This document shows, piece after piece, positions 14,840 to 55,790 of a stretch of DNA of 64,000 nt. The notes under the pieces were generated by a model. That model did not search any database. It was given only the letters and a program-made list of their open reading frames with translations, and was not told the origin of the DNA. Made by a program: the position numbers and the translations under genes. This DNA is from Pagrus major (Eukaryota > Chordata > Actinopteri > Spariformes > Sparidae), in contig NC_133235.1 in the NCBI RefSeq assembly GCF_040436345.1, positions 17,694,660-17,758,659 of the forward strand. Direction: 5' to 3'. The number at the start of each line of letters is the position of its first letter. Position 1 is the first letter of the stretch.

Positions 14840-17800
14840 AGAAGGGGCTTGGGAGTCATTGTTGGTTTGTGACTGATTGCTGGTCAGTCTTTTAATTGAA
14901 AGAGGAAGAGGGTTGGAGTTGGTGTCTTGAGGTGCGACTCTGAGGGCGATGGGCTGGAGTTGTCTGTGGTTTGGAGCTCCTCCTGTGGCCTGCTGGACGA
15001 TGAGCTGGTGGTGCGCCACCCGCTGGCCCAGTGGACAGGACAGCTGCTGCTTGACCAGAGCGTGGGTCTGTACTGGAGAGTAGGCTGGGGGGAGAGCGAT
15101 GCAGATTAGACATGAAGAACAAAAATTAACAAATACACAACACAAGTAAGGTTGTCCTGAAACAAACAACACCTGCACCACTGTCAAGGTACATTAACTA
15201 AAAACTTCACATGGCATAACAAAAAGTAGATTCACATGCACGTTGGTATCCTGGTTTTGTGTCTTCTCCTGGTTTTGATCACATTTGAGATATGACTTTA
15301 CATTAGAGAAATTTGGACATATCTCTGTTTACATGAACAGTATTCAGGTTTCTGATGTCTGCGTCAGTATGGGTGTTTCTTTAGGCCTCTTTCAGTTATT
15401 GCTAGTGATCTTCACTATTTAAACGTGCAGCTACATTCAGAAACATTTCCGTCTTACACCTTTTCATTCCATCTAGTTCCATTATAGTCTATGGAGTATA
15501 TCTTTGAGTCTCGGCAACTCACACCAAAAACAATCTAGCTGGATAAATAGCTCTACAGGTAAGAGGGAAAAAAAAATTTTTTGATTCTGGGGTGAACTGT
15601 CCCTTTATGTCTGAAACACATGGGCTTTCTAGTAATCTTTCCTTTAATCTTCAGTGTTTGAACACATGAGCTCACCTGGGGTTATAATCTGAGGTCCTGA
15701 GGCCAGCCGGGTGACATCAGCCGGTCCTGTTTCTGTTGAGGTGTCCGTCAGCTGGTTGGTCTTCAGCGAGCAGACTGACGTCTTAGATAAAGACGCGGCC
15801 GGGGTCAGGGCTTGGGACTGGGTGGATGGCTTTAAAATCACACTGTGGGCTGTGGCCAGAGCTCCAGGCAACTGGGCGCGCAGAGCTAGATTCTGCACCT
15901 GAATATATGCAAAAAGAAAGCAACGGTGGTCCATTTTATGCCATTCTCATTCCTATTATGCACCTTTATTAATGGTTCCTCTCACGTTCACCAAAATCCA
16001 AAGCCGCAGTCCTTTTGAAAGATGGCTTGTGCTCAAGGTGTGCAACATCCTGAGCTCTATAAACATTGCAGTCTTGTGGCATGCACGGCGTCATTCTAAT
16101 TTTGTGCCTGGCAAAGTTTGTACCTGAGAGGAGGTAGGTAAAGAGGAGCAGGAGGTGACAGCAGGGAGGTCTGACTGAACTGCAGCCACCGTGGCTGCAG
16201 GGGTGAGAATGAGCTAACAGAAGAAAAGCAAAATGCAGGGAGAGACAGGTGGCAAGTTGGTTAAAAATAAAGATTTTCAATGTTGTCGGAAAACATAAGA
16301 GAACGCAGTCAGTAAAAATAGAAATAGGGCAAACGAGTCATGCGGTTTCAAATACCCGTACGACAAACAGCTTGACATGTTTGAAAAGGTTTTTACCATC
16401 TGAGTGCGAAGGTACATCTGAGCTTGGTTACAGTTGGCCGGTCTGTTTCCCAGGAGCATGGCCTGCTGGGATATGGTGGTTGCAGCACCGGTGGAGCTGG
16501 ATGTTTGAGTTCGGCCAATCAGCTGGGCCGTCACTTGAGATGCTGGTAAGGTAATCTGGATTCAGATAAATGGTTTAAAAAGAAAGAAGCTGGGGTTAAT
16601 ATTTGTGTTGAGAGCAGGTCAGACCGATGAGAGCGGTGACCCAGATACTCACTGAGTTTTGGGAAACACCAGCAGGCTGATGAAGCAAACTGCTGCTGGA
16701 TGATGAAGGTGACTGCCTCTGACAGACTGAAGCCTGAGAAACATTGGAGAGAAACCCTGAGAAATTAACAAAACATGATGAAAAATGTCCTATGTTAAAG
16801 AAAGTAAGAAAAAGTTTCTGGATCCGTCCCTTTATCCCAAAAACAGTAAATGGGGTCTGTTTTGAGCTTGAATCCAAATCCTCCAGTCAAGTTTTGTGGA
16901 AATCTGTTCAGTAGTTTTTTGCGTAATCCTGCTGACTAACCAAACAACCAACAAAATACAGACACAGCTGAAAATATGACCTCCCTGATGGAGGTAATTA
17001 CAGACACCACCTGACCTGCTGTAAGGTGGCCAGACTCTGCAGGTGGGGTGTGTGCTGGTGCTGCTGCAGGGCTGCTGTCTGCAGCATGAGGTGCTGCTGC
17101 TGGGCTGCGTACATCTGATGCAGATACTGGGCTGCCATGCTCTGAGGTCTGTGGATGGCGTGCTGGATCACCTGTTAAAATTACATGACGGACACATCAA
17201 GCACCTCACAAAACAACTTGGCTCCCTGTCGTCAGCACTAGGGTTTAAACACATACAAAGAAAAACAACAACATTACAACAATCCTTTGCTGCCTGTCAC
17301 TGGGCCTGGCTCCTGCCTATATCTGTGATTCGCTAACTCTTGACCCGTGAATCAAAAGTGACCAGGCTTTCGCTGCCCCAGCTATGAACTCCCTGTGTGA
17401 GGTTCCTGGGCAGACTAACTATGTATCCTCCTTTAAATCTCCTCTTAAAACTCACTTTTATCACAAGGCTTTTTCTTAACTAATGGTATTTAATGTTGTT
17501 TTAATTATTCTTTATTTTGTTCATATCTAAAGTTGTGGGTCTTATTGCCTTTGCTATATGTTTTTATTGTAAAGCAAAACAATTGCTTACAATTTGTAAC
17601 TTGTAAATTTGTAACTTTCTACATGTAAAACGTTATTTGATGTTTATTTCTTTATTTGATTTGAGAAATTGCTTTGTAAAAAATACATAACAATAAATAA
17701 TCTGCCTAGATGCAGGCCCAATAGATAGTGGTTATTGCTGGCTGTACAACAAATGTAACCTTGGGCATACAAGAGATACCCTGAGCCTTTTGATTTTAAT

Positions 17801-18815
17801 TAATTGAGGTTATTAAAAATCCTTATAAAAAAACATAGCAATCATTTTAAAGTAACATATAACTCCTGGTAGACTGAACAAAATATAGACTATACAGTCT
17901 GTATTTGAATAGCCTCTATCTTAAATGATCACAGCAGTACAGAGGACTGTCTATATCCTCCACTGCCTTTCTTTAATTTTATTTAAAAATGTACAATAAT
18001 CTTTTTTTTTTTTTTTGCCTCTAAGAGTATCATCTATCACCTGCCTACCTGTCAAGTCAAACAATGCCTGCAGAGGTCCCAGGTGCTGTCTATTACCTGG
18101 AGTCCTTGCCTGTAAAATTAAACAATGCATGCAAAGGTCCCAGGCAAAACCCCCCCCCCCAAAAAAAACCCAGGGGTCCACAGGCTCTGTCTATTACCTT
18201 GACCAGCTGACAGTCAAGTCAAACAATAAAGGCAGAGGTCCCAGGCAGGTGATATCAATTACTTGGATTCGCTGCCTTTAAAATCAAACAGTGTATGCAG
18301 AGGTCCCGGGCTCTATCTATTACCTGGACTACCTGTCAGTCAAGTCAAACAATGTATGCATCAGTCCCAGTGCTGCCTATTACCTGAACTCCCTGCCTGT
18401 AAAATAAAACAGTGTATGCAGAGGTCCCAGGCACTGTCTATTACCTGGACCACCTGACAGTCAAGTCAAACAATAAATGAAGAGGTCCAAGGCAGGTGAT
18501 GTCTATTTCCTGGACTATCTGTCAGTCAAGTCAAACAATGTATGCAGCAGTCCAAGGTGCTGTCTATTACCTGGACTTCCTGCCTGTAAAATTAAACAAT
18601 GTATGCAGAGGTCCCCGGACTCTGTCTATTACCTGGACTGCCTGTCTGTCGGGTGAGATGATGCTGAGGGAAGTGGAGGGCGCCTGGGTGCAAGTGGTGG
18701 TGCTGCTGGGGCTGACTGTTGCCATGGTGACGATTGCTGATGTGGTGGGGGTGGTGGTGGAGGCCACAGTCCTGTTAGTGTCTGCCTGCTTCTCTCCTGG
18801 GCTCTGCCTATCCAT
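9031..18815 (-). CDS. phc3: phc3 (polyhomeotic homolog 3), complete 14-exon coding region
   Basis: This is a nuclear Polycomb PRC1 subunit that polymerises through its SAM domain to compact silenced chromatin. Coding exons, in transcription order: 18815-18633, 17171-17016, 16733-16653, 16555-16397, 16213-16124, 15898-15676, 15084-14426, 14336-14213, 13212-12929, 12583-12424, 12338-12227, 11750-11621, 10166-9866, 9185-9031. All junctions are GT-AG and in phase; the total is 2817 nt, 938 residues (human PHC3 is about 983). Landmarks: DRQAVQVIQHAIHRP and the Q-rich AAQYLHQMYAAQQQHLM; NRPANCNQAQMYLRTQM; HD1 HLVEGFVIREGLEPFPV (about 635-655); FCS zinc finger with C718, C721, C737, C741; RLRKQAERVRERER, typical of PHC3; SAM about 874-938. 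The start ATG at 18815 gives MDRQSPGEK. Assignment to phc3 rather than phc1 or phc2 rests on RLRKQAERERE and on adjacency to prkci. Confidence 0.93.
9233..9570 (-). mobile_element. MITE copy A in phc3 intron 13
   Basis: Its ends read TTAAAGGTGCACGATGTAG and CTACATAGTGCCCCTTTA, forming inverted repeats. The body (GTGGCGGACCCTGCC, AGTGTTCTGGGGACC, GAGAACAGCTTGTTTATTC) is the reverse complement of 59561-59891. It has no coding content. Confidence 0.8.
9866..10166 (-). CDS. phc3: phc3 exon 13: acidic/basic low-complexity linker and SAM start
   Basis: It begins AHGSFGSEEAQ, passes through an E-rich stretch, MTTRLRKQAERVRERERE and a long run of mixed E/R/D, then SDGEEDVG and WNVQQVFSYINSLPG, the first SAM helix. 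The acceptor is CTCCACAG and the donor CCAG|GTACC. RLRKQAERER is a PHC3 hallmark; the expanded R/E tract is fish-specific or lineage-specific. Confidence 0.93.
10944..11246. mobile_element. MITE in phc3 intron 12
   Basis: The left end AAAGTATGAGTTCACCCAAA pairs with the reverse complement of the right end, CTTAAAGAACCACCCAAA. Both resemble the widespread fish element that begins with GTTCACCCAAAAATG. It has no coding content. Confidence 0.65.
11621..11750 (-). CDS. phc3: phc3 exon 12: after the FCS zinc finger
   Basis: It encodes FSVSCTKRITMLRAGRWG and a basic RPAGRRGRPPSR segment ending at FLRQ. It follows CVRR of the preceding exon, giving the conserved RRxxVxCTKRI. The acceptor is GTGTTTAG and the donor ACAG|GTCAG. 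Confidence 0.92.
12227..12338 (-). CDS. phc3: phc3 exon 11: FCS-type zinc finger
   Basis: It encodes ELGDSVAGVLQ, then CEFCGSRGYAHTFLRSKRF and CSMTCVRR. The C-x2-C and C-x3-C pairs are complete. The acceptor is AAGTTGCAG; a nearby AG (ACTAACAG) would break the frame and was rejected. In polyhomeotic proteins this finger binds RNA. Confidence 0.94.
12424..12583 (-). CDS. phc3: phc3 exon 10: Ser/Asp-rich linker
   Basis: It encodes VVPSSLLADQQASLPE through DADQSDSTDSEMENDG, an acidic serine-rich linker between HD1 and the zinc finger. Splice sites are ATCATAG before and GATG|GTGAGG after. Confidence 0.9.
12664..12892. mobile_element. MITE fragment in phc3 intron 9
   Basis: The sequence AACATGTAATTTTTGCCG followed by GGGTCTCTC is the terminal part of a common fish MITE. 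Its body contains a 34-bp direct duplication at 12810-12877. Confidence 0.5.
12810..12877. repeat. 34-bp direct tandem duplication
   Basis: Two identical 34-base units (12810-12843 and 12844-12877) begin GAGATAGTCTGGTGCAGAGC. They are a local duplication inside the MITE fragment. Confidence 0.85.
12929..13212 (-). CDS. phc3: phc3 exon 9: Pro/Ser-rich region and HD1
   Basis: It begins MGSSSIISSRSVIRSPVVEE, passes a proline run (PPPPSPPLPPPILP), then ILTTHVLTHLVEGFVIREG and ends LEPFP at the donor CCA|GTAAGT. HLVEGFVIREGLEPFPV is the HD1 homology box, a PRC1 assembly surface in the family. Confidence 0.94.
13213..14212. other. phc3 intron 8
   Basis: AT-rich intron with no coding signal. Plus-strand open frames here are overlaps of splice-flanking sequence or random. 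Confidence 0.6.
14213..14336 (-). CDS. phc3: phc3 exon 8
   Basis: It encodes SGQTFKVNGLSAEGRKD, then SYSPQRDRTPKPLTGPPKQ and NGS, ending with one base of a split codon at TTCAG|GTAAAA. It was located by phase: exon 7 ends in phase 0 and exon 9 needs one preceding base, which only this exon supplies. Confidence 0.85.
14426..15084 (-). CDS. phc3: phc3 exon 7: large low-complexity exon
   Basis: It encodes YSPVQTHALVKQQL, PLGQRVAHHQLIVQQATGG, a 16-residue serine run, proline runs and a Gln-rich tail ending VHPVRRNETPS. The acceptor is CTCCCCCCAG and the donor ATCG|GTGAG. This is the longest exon and carries the disordered middle of the protein. Confidence 0.93.
14795..14842 (-). repeat. Coding (TCT)n serine homopolymer
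   Basis: Sixteen consecutive serine codons, 14 TCT and 2 TCC, encode a polyserine tract in phc3. On the plus strand it appears as a GAA run. Such tracts are prone to length change. Confidence 0.9.
15185..15675. other. phc3 intron 6
   Basis: No coding signal. A MITE end (GGGGTGAACTGTCCCTTTA near 15590) is visible. Confidence 0.5.
15676..15898 (-). CDS. phc3: phc3 exon 6
   Basis: It encodes VQNLALRAQLPGALATAHSV then ILKPSTQSQALTPAA, a TS-rich stretch and SGPQIITP, with a final split glycine/alanine codon. QNLALRxxLP is conserved in PHC proteins. The acceptor is ATATTCAG and the donor CCCAG|GTGAG. Confidence 0.92.
16124..16213 (-). CDS. phc3: phc3 exon 5
   Basis: A 90-nt exon encodes LILTPAATVAAVQSDLPAVT and SCSSLPTSSQ. 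It follows YLRTQM of exon 4, giving the conserved polyhomeotic string YLRxQMLILTPAATVAAVQ. The acceptor is CTTCTGTTAG and the donor CTCAG|GTACA. Confidence 0.93.
16397..16555 (-). CDS. phc3: phc3 exon 4
   Basis: It encodes ITLPASQVTAQLIGRTQ through AMLLGNRPANCNQAQMYL and RTQM. GNRPANCNQAQMYLR is a family signature. The acceptor is AATCCAG and the donor GATG|GTAAAA. Confidence 0.94.
16653..16733 (-). CDS. phc3: phc3 exon 3
   Basis: An 81-nt exon encodes ASVCQRQSPSSSSSSLLHQ and PAGVSQNS. The acceptor is TTTCTCAG and the donor CTCA|GTGAGT. It was chosen because it keeps phase and matches the serine-rich region before the TAQL block. Confidence 0.85.
17016..17171 (-). CDS. phc3: phc3 exon 2: Gln-rich region
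   Basis: It encodes VIQHAIHRPQSMAAQYLHQM, YAAQQQHLMLQTAALQQHQ and LQSLATLQQ. AAQYLxQMYAAQQQHLMLxTAALQQ is strongly diagnostic for PHC proteins. The acceptor is TTTTAACAG and the donor AGCAG|GTCAG. Confidence 0.95.
17230..17700 (+). mobile_element. LINE 3' end (RT C-terminus and tail) in phc3 intron 1
   Basis: A degenerate frame reads LAPAYICDSLTLDP, a stop, then KSDQAFAAPAMNSLCEVPG, VSSFKSPLKTH and FYHKAFS with a final stop. This is the typical end of fish non-LTR retrotransposon ORFs (QAFAVAAPxLWNSLP...SSFKxxLKTHLF). The AT-rich 3' tail ends near 17700. It lies antisense to phc3. Confidence 0.75.
18029..18637. repeat. Nine-unit, about 61-bp tandem array derived from the phc3 exon 1 donor junction
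   Basis: The core word CTATTACCTGGA, or a variant, recurs at 18034, 18090, 18191, 18256, 18317, 18377, 18438, 18503 and 18564. The true exon-intron boundary then lies at 18626. Spacing is 56-65 bp except one 101-bp unit enlarged by a C-run/A-run insertion at about 18150-18172. Each unit also contains a variant of AAACAATGTATGCAGAGGTC. In phc3 orientation the core reads TCCAG|GTAATAG, identical to the real donor, and similarity extends about 12-18 bases into the coding exon. Eight of nine units keep the GT; the unit at 18503 does not. Confidence 0.9.
18633..18815 (-). CDS. phc3: phc3 exon 1 (first coding exon)
   Basis: ATG at 18815-18813 begins MDRQSPGEKQADTNRT, followed by a TS-rich stretch and SIISPDRQAVQ at the donor CCAG|GTAATAG. 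DRQAVQ|VIQHA matches the conserved PHC3 junction. An in-frame upstream GTG was not taken as start. An acceptor-like TACCTCCACAG at about 18851 suggests the exon starts at 18850 and that a non-coding exon lies further right. Confidence 0.9.
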
Positions 18816-18850
18816 CTCCCAGGTCACACTCAGATTCAGTAATGAGAAAA

Positions 18851-20999
18851 CTGTGGAGGTAAAAGAGACATTAATTAATTAAAAGGAAGTAGTTAAATTA
18901 AACAGCTCCGGCTTCAGATCAAGCCGGGTAACGGACCTGTGCTGCTAGCTTGCTCATTTGTTGTTTAGTTAGTAGTTTAATAAACTGTCTCTTTTAGCCT
19001 TTAGCTTTTTGATTGGTCCAGAAAAGAGATGCTAGAAGCCAGTTGGAGCTGTAAATACTGACAGGTGTTAGTCCAATATAAGAAAAACAGCCTGTGTTCA
19101 CGCTCAGTACGGTTGCACAATCTTACATTAATATAACATTGAGCAGATGTTTTTTCTTTTCCTGATTATTCATCAACAGAATAGGTTATATTCATCACAC
19201 TTTGAGGACACTGGTTGGAGGAACGTTGACAAAACTCAGTCTGCTATAGGACTATTTTAATTTGTCAATTAGGTAAAGATTTTTCTGTGATTTTGTTAAG
19301 AAAATATTAATTCTTTTATAGAGTTCACTGTGGCATACAATCAGCAAAAGTCAGAAAATCAGCCAAAGTCATGTATTGGCAGTATGCCTGACCGAAATGA
19401 TACAAATCATTTATTTGTTAATGATAGAGGGCGAACAGTAGCTATAATTTATGCCATTTTAATTCGGCTTGGTTTCAATTTACTATACCCTACTAAAAAC
19501 ATACAAATAGAATTAATATAAAGTCACATAAACCGGGGAAGTACTGAAATACTAGCCTTGTTGTTTTCTTTTCTTTTTAGCCAATACCTTGGAAAAGTGC
19601 ATGTTAATAAAAAAAATAAAATAAAATAAACAAACTAAACTTTATGGTCTGCAGGTCACCATGAACTTCTGTTTGACCCTGGACATTTTAAATAAGTGAT
19701 GAACAAACAATAACATCACAACAGGAAGAAAAACACATGGATTTTTCGCATGTTACCTGTGAAATCATTGTTATGAAGACCTAATAAATATCTTCGAAAA
19801 GGTAAATCACCCGTATTACTGATTTATTTTTAAACTGGTCTGTGTAAGGGTTATTTCATGCCACTAACACATCTGTAAAGAGACAAACATCACACAAAGG
19901 TGCCACAGTGGAGGGTTTGTCTATCTCTCAACTGCTGATCAGACAAATACGAGTAAGATATTTTATTTAAGATATTAATTTAATAATCTCACAGAGCTAG
20001 TCTTAAAATACTGATATTATTTGCCATATTTCACAAGGCTGGACACTGATGGTCTACACTGCTACAGCAGCTGGAATATTGATTGCTTTTTGCTGCAGAG
20101 CCGCTTCTGTCCAATTAAAAACGCCGGCAGAATAATCCCGATCAACTCTAAACGATCACAAATGAGTCTTATATTAAATACACTGTCTATGATTTAGGAA
20201 TCTTCGGATAATAACATTCACCACATCTGGATGTCACCCCTGTCGGTCTGCCTCTCATCGCTCAGACAGCGCTTTATGCATGCACAATCATTCACCTCTT
20301 GTCGGCGTTACCTGCCTGTTATTGATAGACATGAGCCATCAGGAACTGACCATACCCCGGCACATTGTCCCAGTCATGAAGCCCACTGATGCGTCAGTTC
20401 TGTCTAAAATGGAGATTTAAAAAAAAAAAAAAAATCAGACGCTACATAGCAGCAGCAGGCAGTAAAAACAGCCTTGACACAGCACCGCTCGCAGTGCGGG
20501 AGGACCTTCCACAGGCGGGGAGTCACCGCATGGAGAGTCCCGGAGATGTTTGACGGGCTCAGATGAGCTGTTATCCGCCTTGACTGACGTCTGATGAAAG
20601 GCTTTAAATATGAGCGTTCAATGCTTTGTGAGGTAAAACCCCGAGGCTGGACACAAAAAGATGCGTCAGGATACAGCCAGCTGATATCACAGGAATTAAT
20701 TAACTCTACAGGCTAATATTCCCTCCTATGGGTTTGTTTTCTCCCCATGTTTGTAAACTGTATCAGAAGAAACAACAATATTAAGTAAATCAGAACTGGA
20801 GCATCAGAAAGAGTCATTTGAGAATTAACCTACTTTGGGACACATAGGCCTAATTTATTGTTTGCATTTGTTTTGTTAAAATAGCCTATATTTTTGCAAA
20901 GTTGGAATGCGAATCCTTTTTTTGTGTTTTTCCGATTATATTTTAAAATATGTTTGGATATGCATATCAATGCATTATAATGATGCATAAAGAAAGGAA

Positions 21000-21040
<41 letters not shown>

Positions 21041-22055
21041 AAACCAAAAGTACTTTGGTGTTTTAAATTCCAGTCTCTTTGTGTTTCTGTCTCAGTTTCT
21101 TTTGGGAGGACAGAAAAATAAAGTAATAGTTTCCCTGGTGCTGGTCATCACGACCTGTCAGGGATGCTCTTTTCACATGGTATTCAAGAAATATACCTAA
21201 TAAATCTGCGTGAACTACCTGGCACAATGTCTGAACCATAGATATGTTAAATGGCTCTTGAGGGAGCAGCAGAGATTGATTTCATTATTTTATTTGATGT
21301 TGCTGTTCACGTGTTAATATATATAAAGTCATTTCCTCCATGTACACAATCATCATGCTGTTTGGGGTGGTTCATATTCTCCTTCTTTCTTTTCTCCTGT
21401 TTTTCTCTCCATTCTAGCACGACAGCACAAAATATGCTCGTCCACTTCTAAAAATAAACGTAAACAGGAAATGCTTCTGCTTTTGTTACTGGTCAATTTC
21501 GCTGTCATTTCCGAACCACGGCACTTGAATGCGCGACATGTCTTGAGGGTCTCTACGATGTCCGAGCTCAGACGTTTGAACTTGAAAGCAGCACTTACCC
21601 ACACAAGACGTTTCATTTGGTACAGTCGGAATGCTGGCAAATGATATATTTAACTTTCCAGATATGTAAACCATGTTATATTGTTTTGTTACTTTTTATG
21701 TTATCTTGAAACACGTGCGGAACAGGTTATGTGAATGTTTCTGACGTGATATTTGTTTAACATCATTGTACGTGTGTGTATGTCTGTATACTCAACCCCT
21801 AACATTCCGACAATGGACTATTCCGTCGTTAGGCCTTTGCAGTAGGGAGTTGTTTGGCGGACCCCGCAAGTTTTTCTTTACTTTACATGTTATTTTTGTT
21901 TCTCTAAAGAAGGACACATTCATCGTTTTTATCATTGCTTGCCTCGCTGTTTACTCGGCGTGTCGACGGACTAAACAAACACAGTGTTCTGGGCGTGGTA
22001 CACAACTAGAGAGCCAAAGAAAGAAGGAAGGCATCGGTGACTCGGAGCTGAGCTT
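18851..22055. promoter_or_regulatory. Divergent phc3/prkci 5' region
   Basis: phc3 reads left and prkci reads right from this stretch. Two moderately CpG-rich patches are seen, about 20,460-20,620 (possible phc3 first non-coding exon or promoter) and about 21,480-22,140 (prkci promoter and exon 1). The latter has an E-box CACGTG at 21712-21717 and TGACGTGA near 21741. Transcription starts cannot be fixed from sequence. Confidence 0.45.
21004..21041. repeat. (GAAA)n microsatellite
   Basis: About nine tandem GAAA units lie between the two divergent genes. Confidence 0.9.

Positions 22056-22059
<4 letters not shown>
21766..22059 (+). other. Possible upstream open reading frame of prkci
   Basis: A 97-codon frame opens at ATG 21766 and its TGA (22057-22059) overlaps the two tandem prkci start codons in the string ATGATG. 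It matches no protein I recognise. It matters only if the transcript begins upstream of 21766, which is unknown; if so, it would favour termination-reinitiation control. Confidence 0.3.
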
Positions 22060-54142
<32,083 letters not shown>

Positions 54143-54167
54143 GCAACGCAGCGTCTGCGCTCGCTCA

Positions 54168-54193
54168 CACACACACCACCCACACACACACAC
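54168..54193. repeat. (CA)n simple repeat just after the prkci stop
   Basis: Two CA runs, interrupted by CCACC, lie about 30 bases past the stop codon in the 3' UTR. Confidence 0.85.
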
Positions 54194-55784
54194 TCATGCA
54201 CGTGTTTTACGTGGCGTCTCAGTGTCCTCAAGCTGCATGGTTACGAGACAACCTGACGACATCAACCTTCTGTTCGAGGGCCGCACATGCACAGTAGAAC
54301 GCTTATTTGCCAAAACCAGTCTCACACTCAGCCATTTATAACCACTTGCCCTTAAGCCTACCTTCTTTCTTAATTATTTTTATATCATGTAAATCTGCAC
54401 TGATATCAAGTTTCTCATCGGGGGCCTCTTTATCGGTAGCCAATAAGAGGCTACAAAGTTCTTCCAAGGTTGCTGTACAGGGGGTGACGCCCTGACACAT
54501 AAACTGAACATCCTCTCCTTACAGCTGGTGGGGTGCTTTCAATGCATATTTTATTTGTATATATATGAATCTACAATTGAGGATAAAAGTTAGACAAGGC
54601 CTTTTTAGCTTCAAGCCACAGTCTGACAAAACATAATCATCATAAAGTCATTTTGAATTTGTGTCGACATCCATTCTGTAGAGCAAAGAAGAATCATAAC
54701 ACTAGCCTTTAAAAAAACAAAAAGATAAAAATCTATATATTTTTCTCTTTTTTTTTTTATTTAACAACATAGCAGTCATTATATATATGTTGTTCTGAGC
54801 GTTTAATGTCCAGCCTGAGTAACAGAACCAAAATGGTTCAGGCTTTTGTTGTTTAGATGAACACACAACATCTGGAAAACAGAAGGTGTCTGCTTCGAGT
54901 CCCTTCTCCCAGAATGAAGGAAACAGAAGCATCCAACCAACACTAGTAACGAGTGAATACTCTCAAACTGTGAATGAAAGAGCTCGCTATGCAGGGAAAT
55001 GGGCTGGAAGAGAAGCACATAATACCTGAACGCTGGAGCAGAGGTTACATATTGCTGTGCAGACCCTCCATGAAACAAACATTCACACCAGGACCAAACA
55101 AACATTTTTCAGAAAAATGTCTTGCTGGTACGAATAAGAAGGTACAGTAAGGAAGATGTGCTGTCCTACGTCATAGAATTTATATATTCAGATTTGTTTT
55201 TGCTAATTTTTAATACTATGCCTTTTGGAAATGTATGGTCTGATCTCTTTTTTTGTACTTTCTCCATTCCATGTATGTCTTGTTGAAATCAAAAGTGATT
55301 GTTAAGACGAGAGCTCGGTTAAAAGTCCAAAGTCGTGACACAGGGCAGGCTTGAGAACTGTAAACTGTGTCTGTCGAACCCACTGTTCATCTTCTGAATT
55401 AGATATTTTGTATAACTGCTTTAAAGCATCTGAAGGCTCTGTAGAGCCGCTCTCCACCCCCTGACACTAAAAGTGACGGTGCATGAACCTCCAGACTCTC
55501 GTCCGATCGAAGCTTCTCTCTACTTGGAAAATGTTTTGGGCTCACGTGGTGACCGGAGGAGGAAGACGTTCATCTGTTACACGCGTTACTGTTGTTTCTC
55601 TTTTTGTGAATCACATTTTAATTTTGATTTATTATTTTTTTATCACTACATTGATTCCAAAATGTTACCGGGTGAACCCAATGGAAACACTATTTGTTGT
55701 ACTTGTGTTTTGGGGGTGTTTACCACCCAGAGGACTCTGCTGAACTTTGTTATTAGTGTGCAAAGAAAAAAACACAGACGGTAA

Positions 55785-55790
55785 AATAAA
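55785..55790 (+). terminator. Candidate prkci polyadenylation signal
   Basis: AATAAA is followed within 25 bases by a T-rich stretch and GTGGTAATATGTGCTTGTGT, a plausible downstream element. Confidence 0.55.

Noticed and set aside
18029..18637. CRISPR-like regularly spaced repeats
   Set aside because: The units are contiguous and diverged, with no unique spacers, in a vertebrate intron; it is a tandem satellite.
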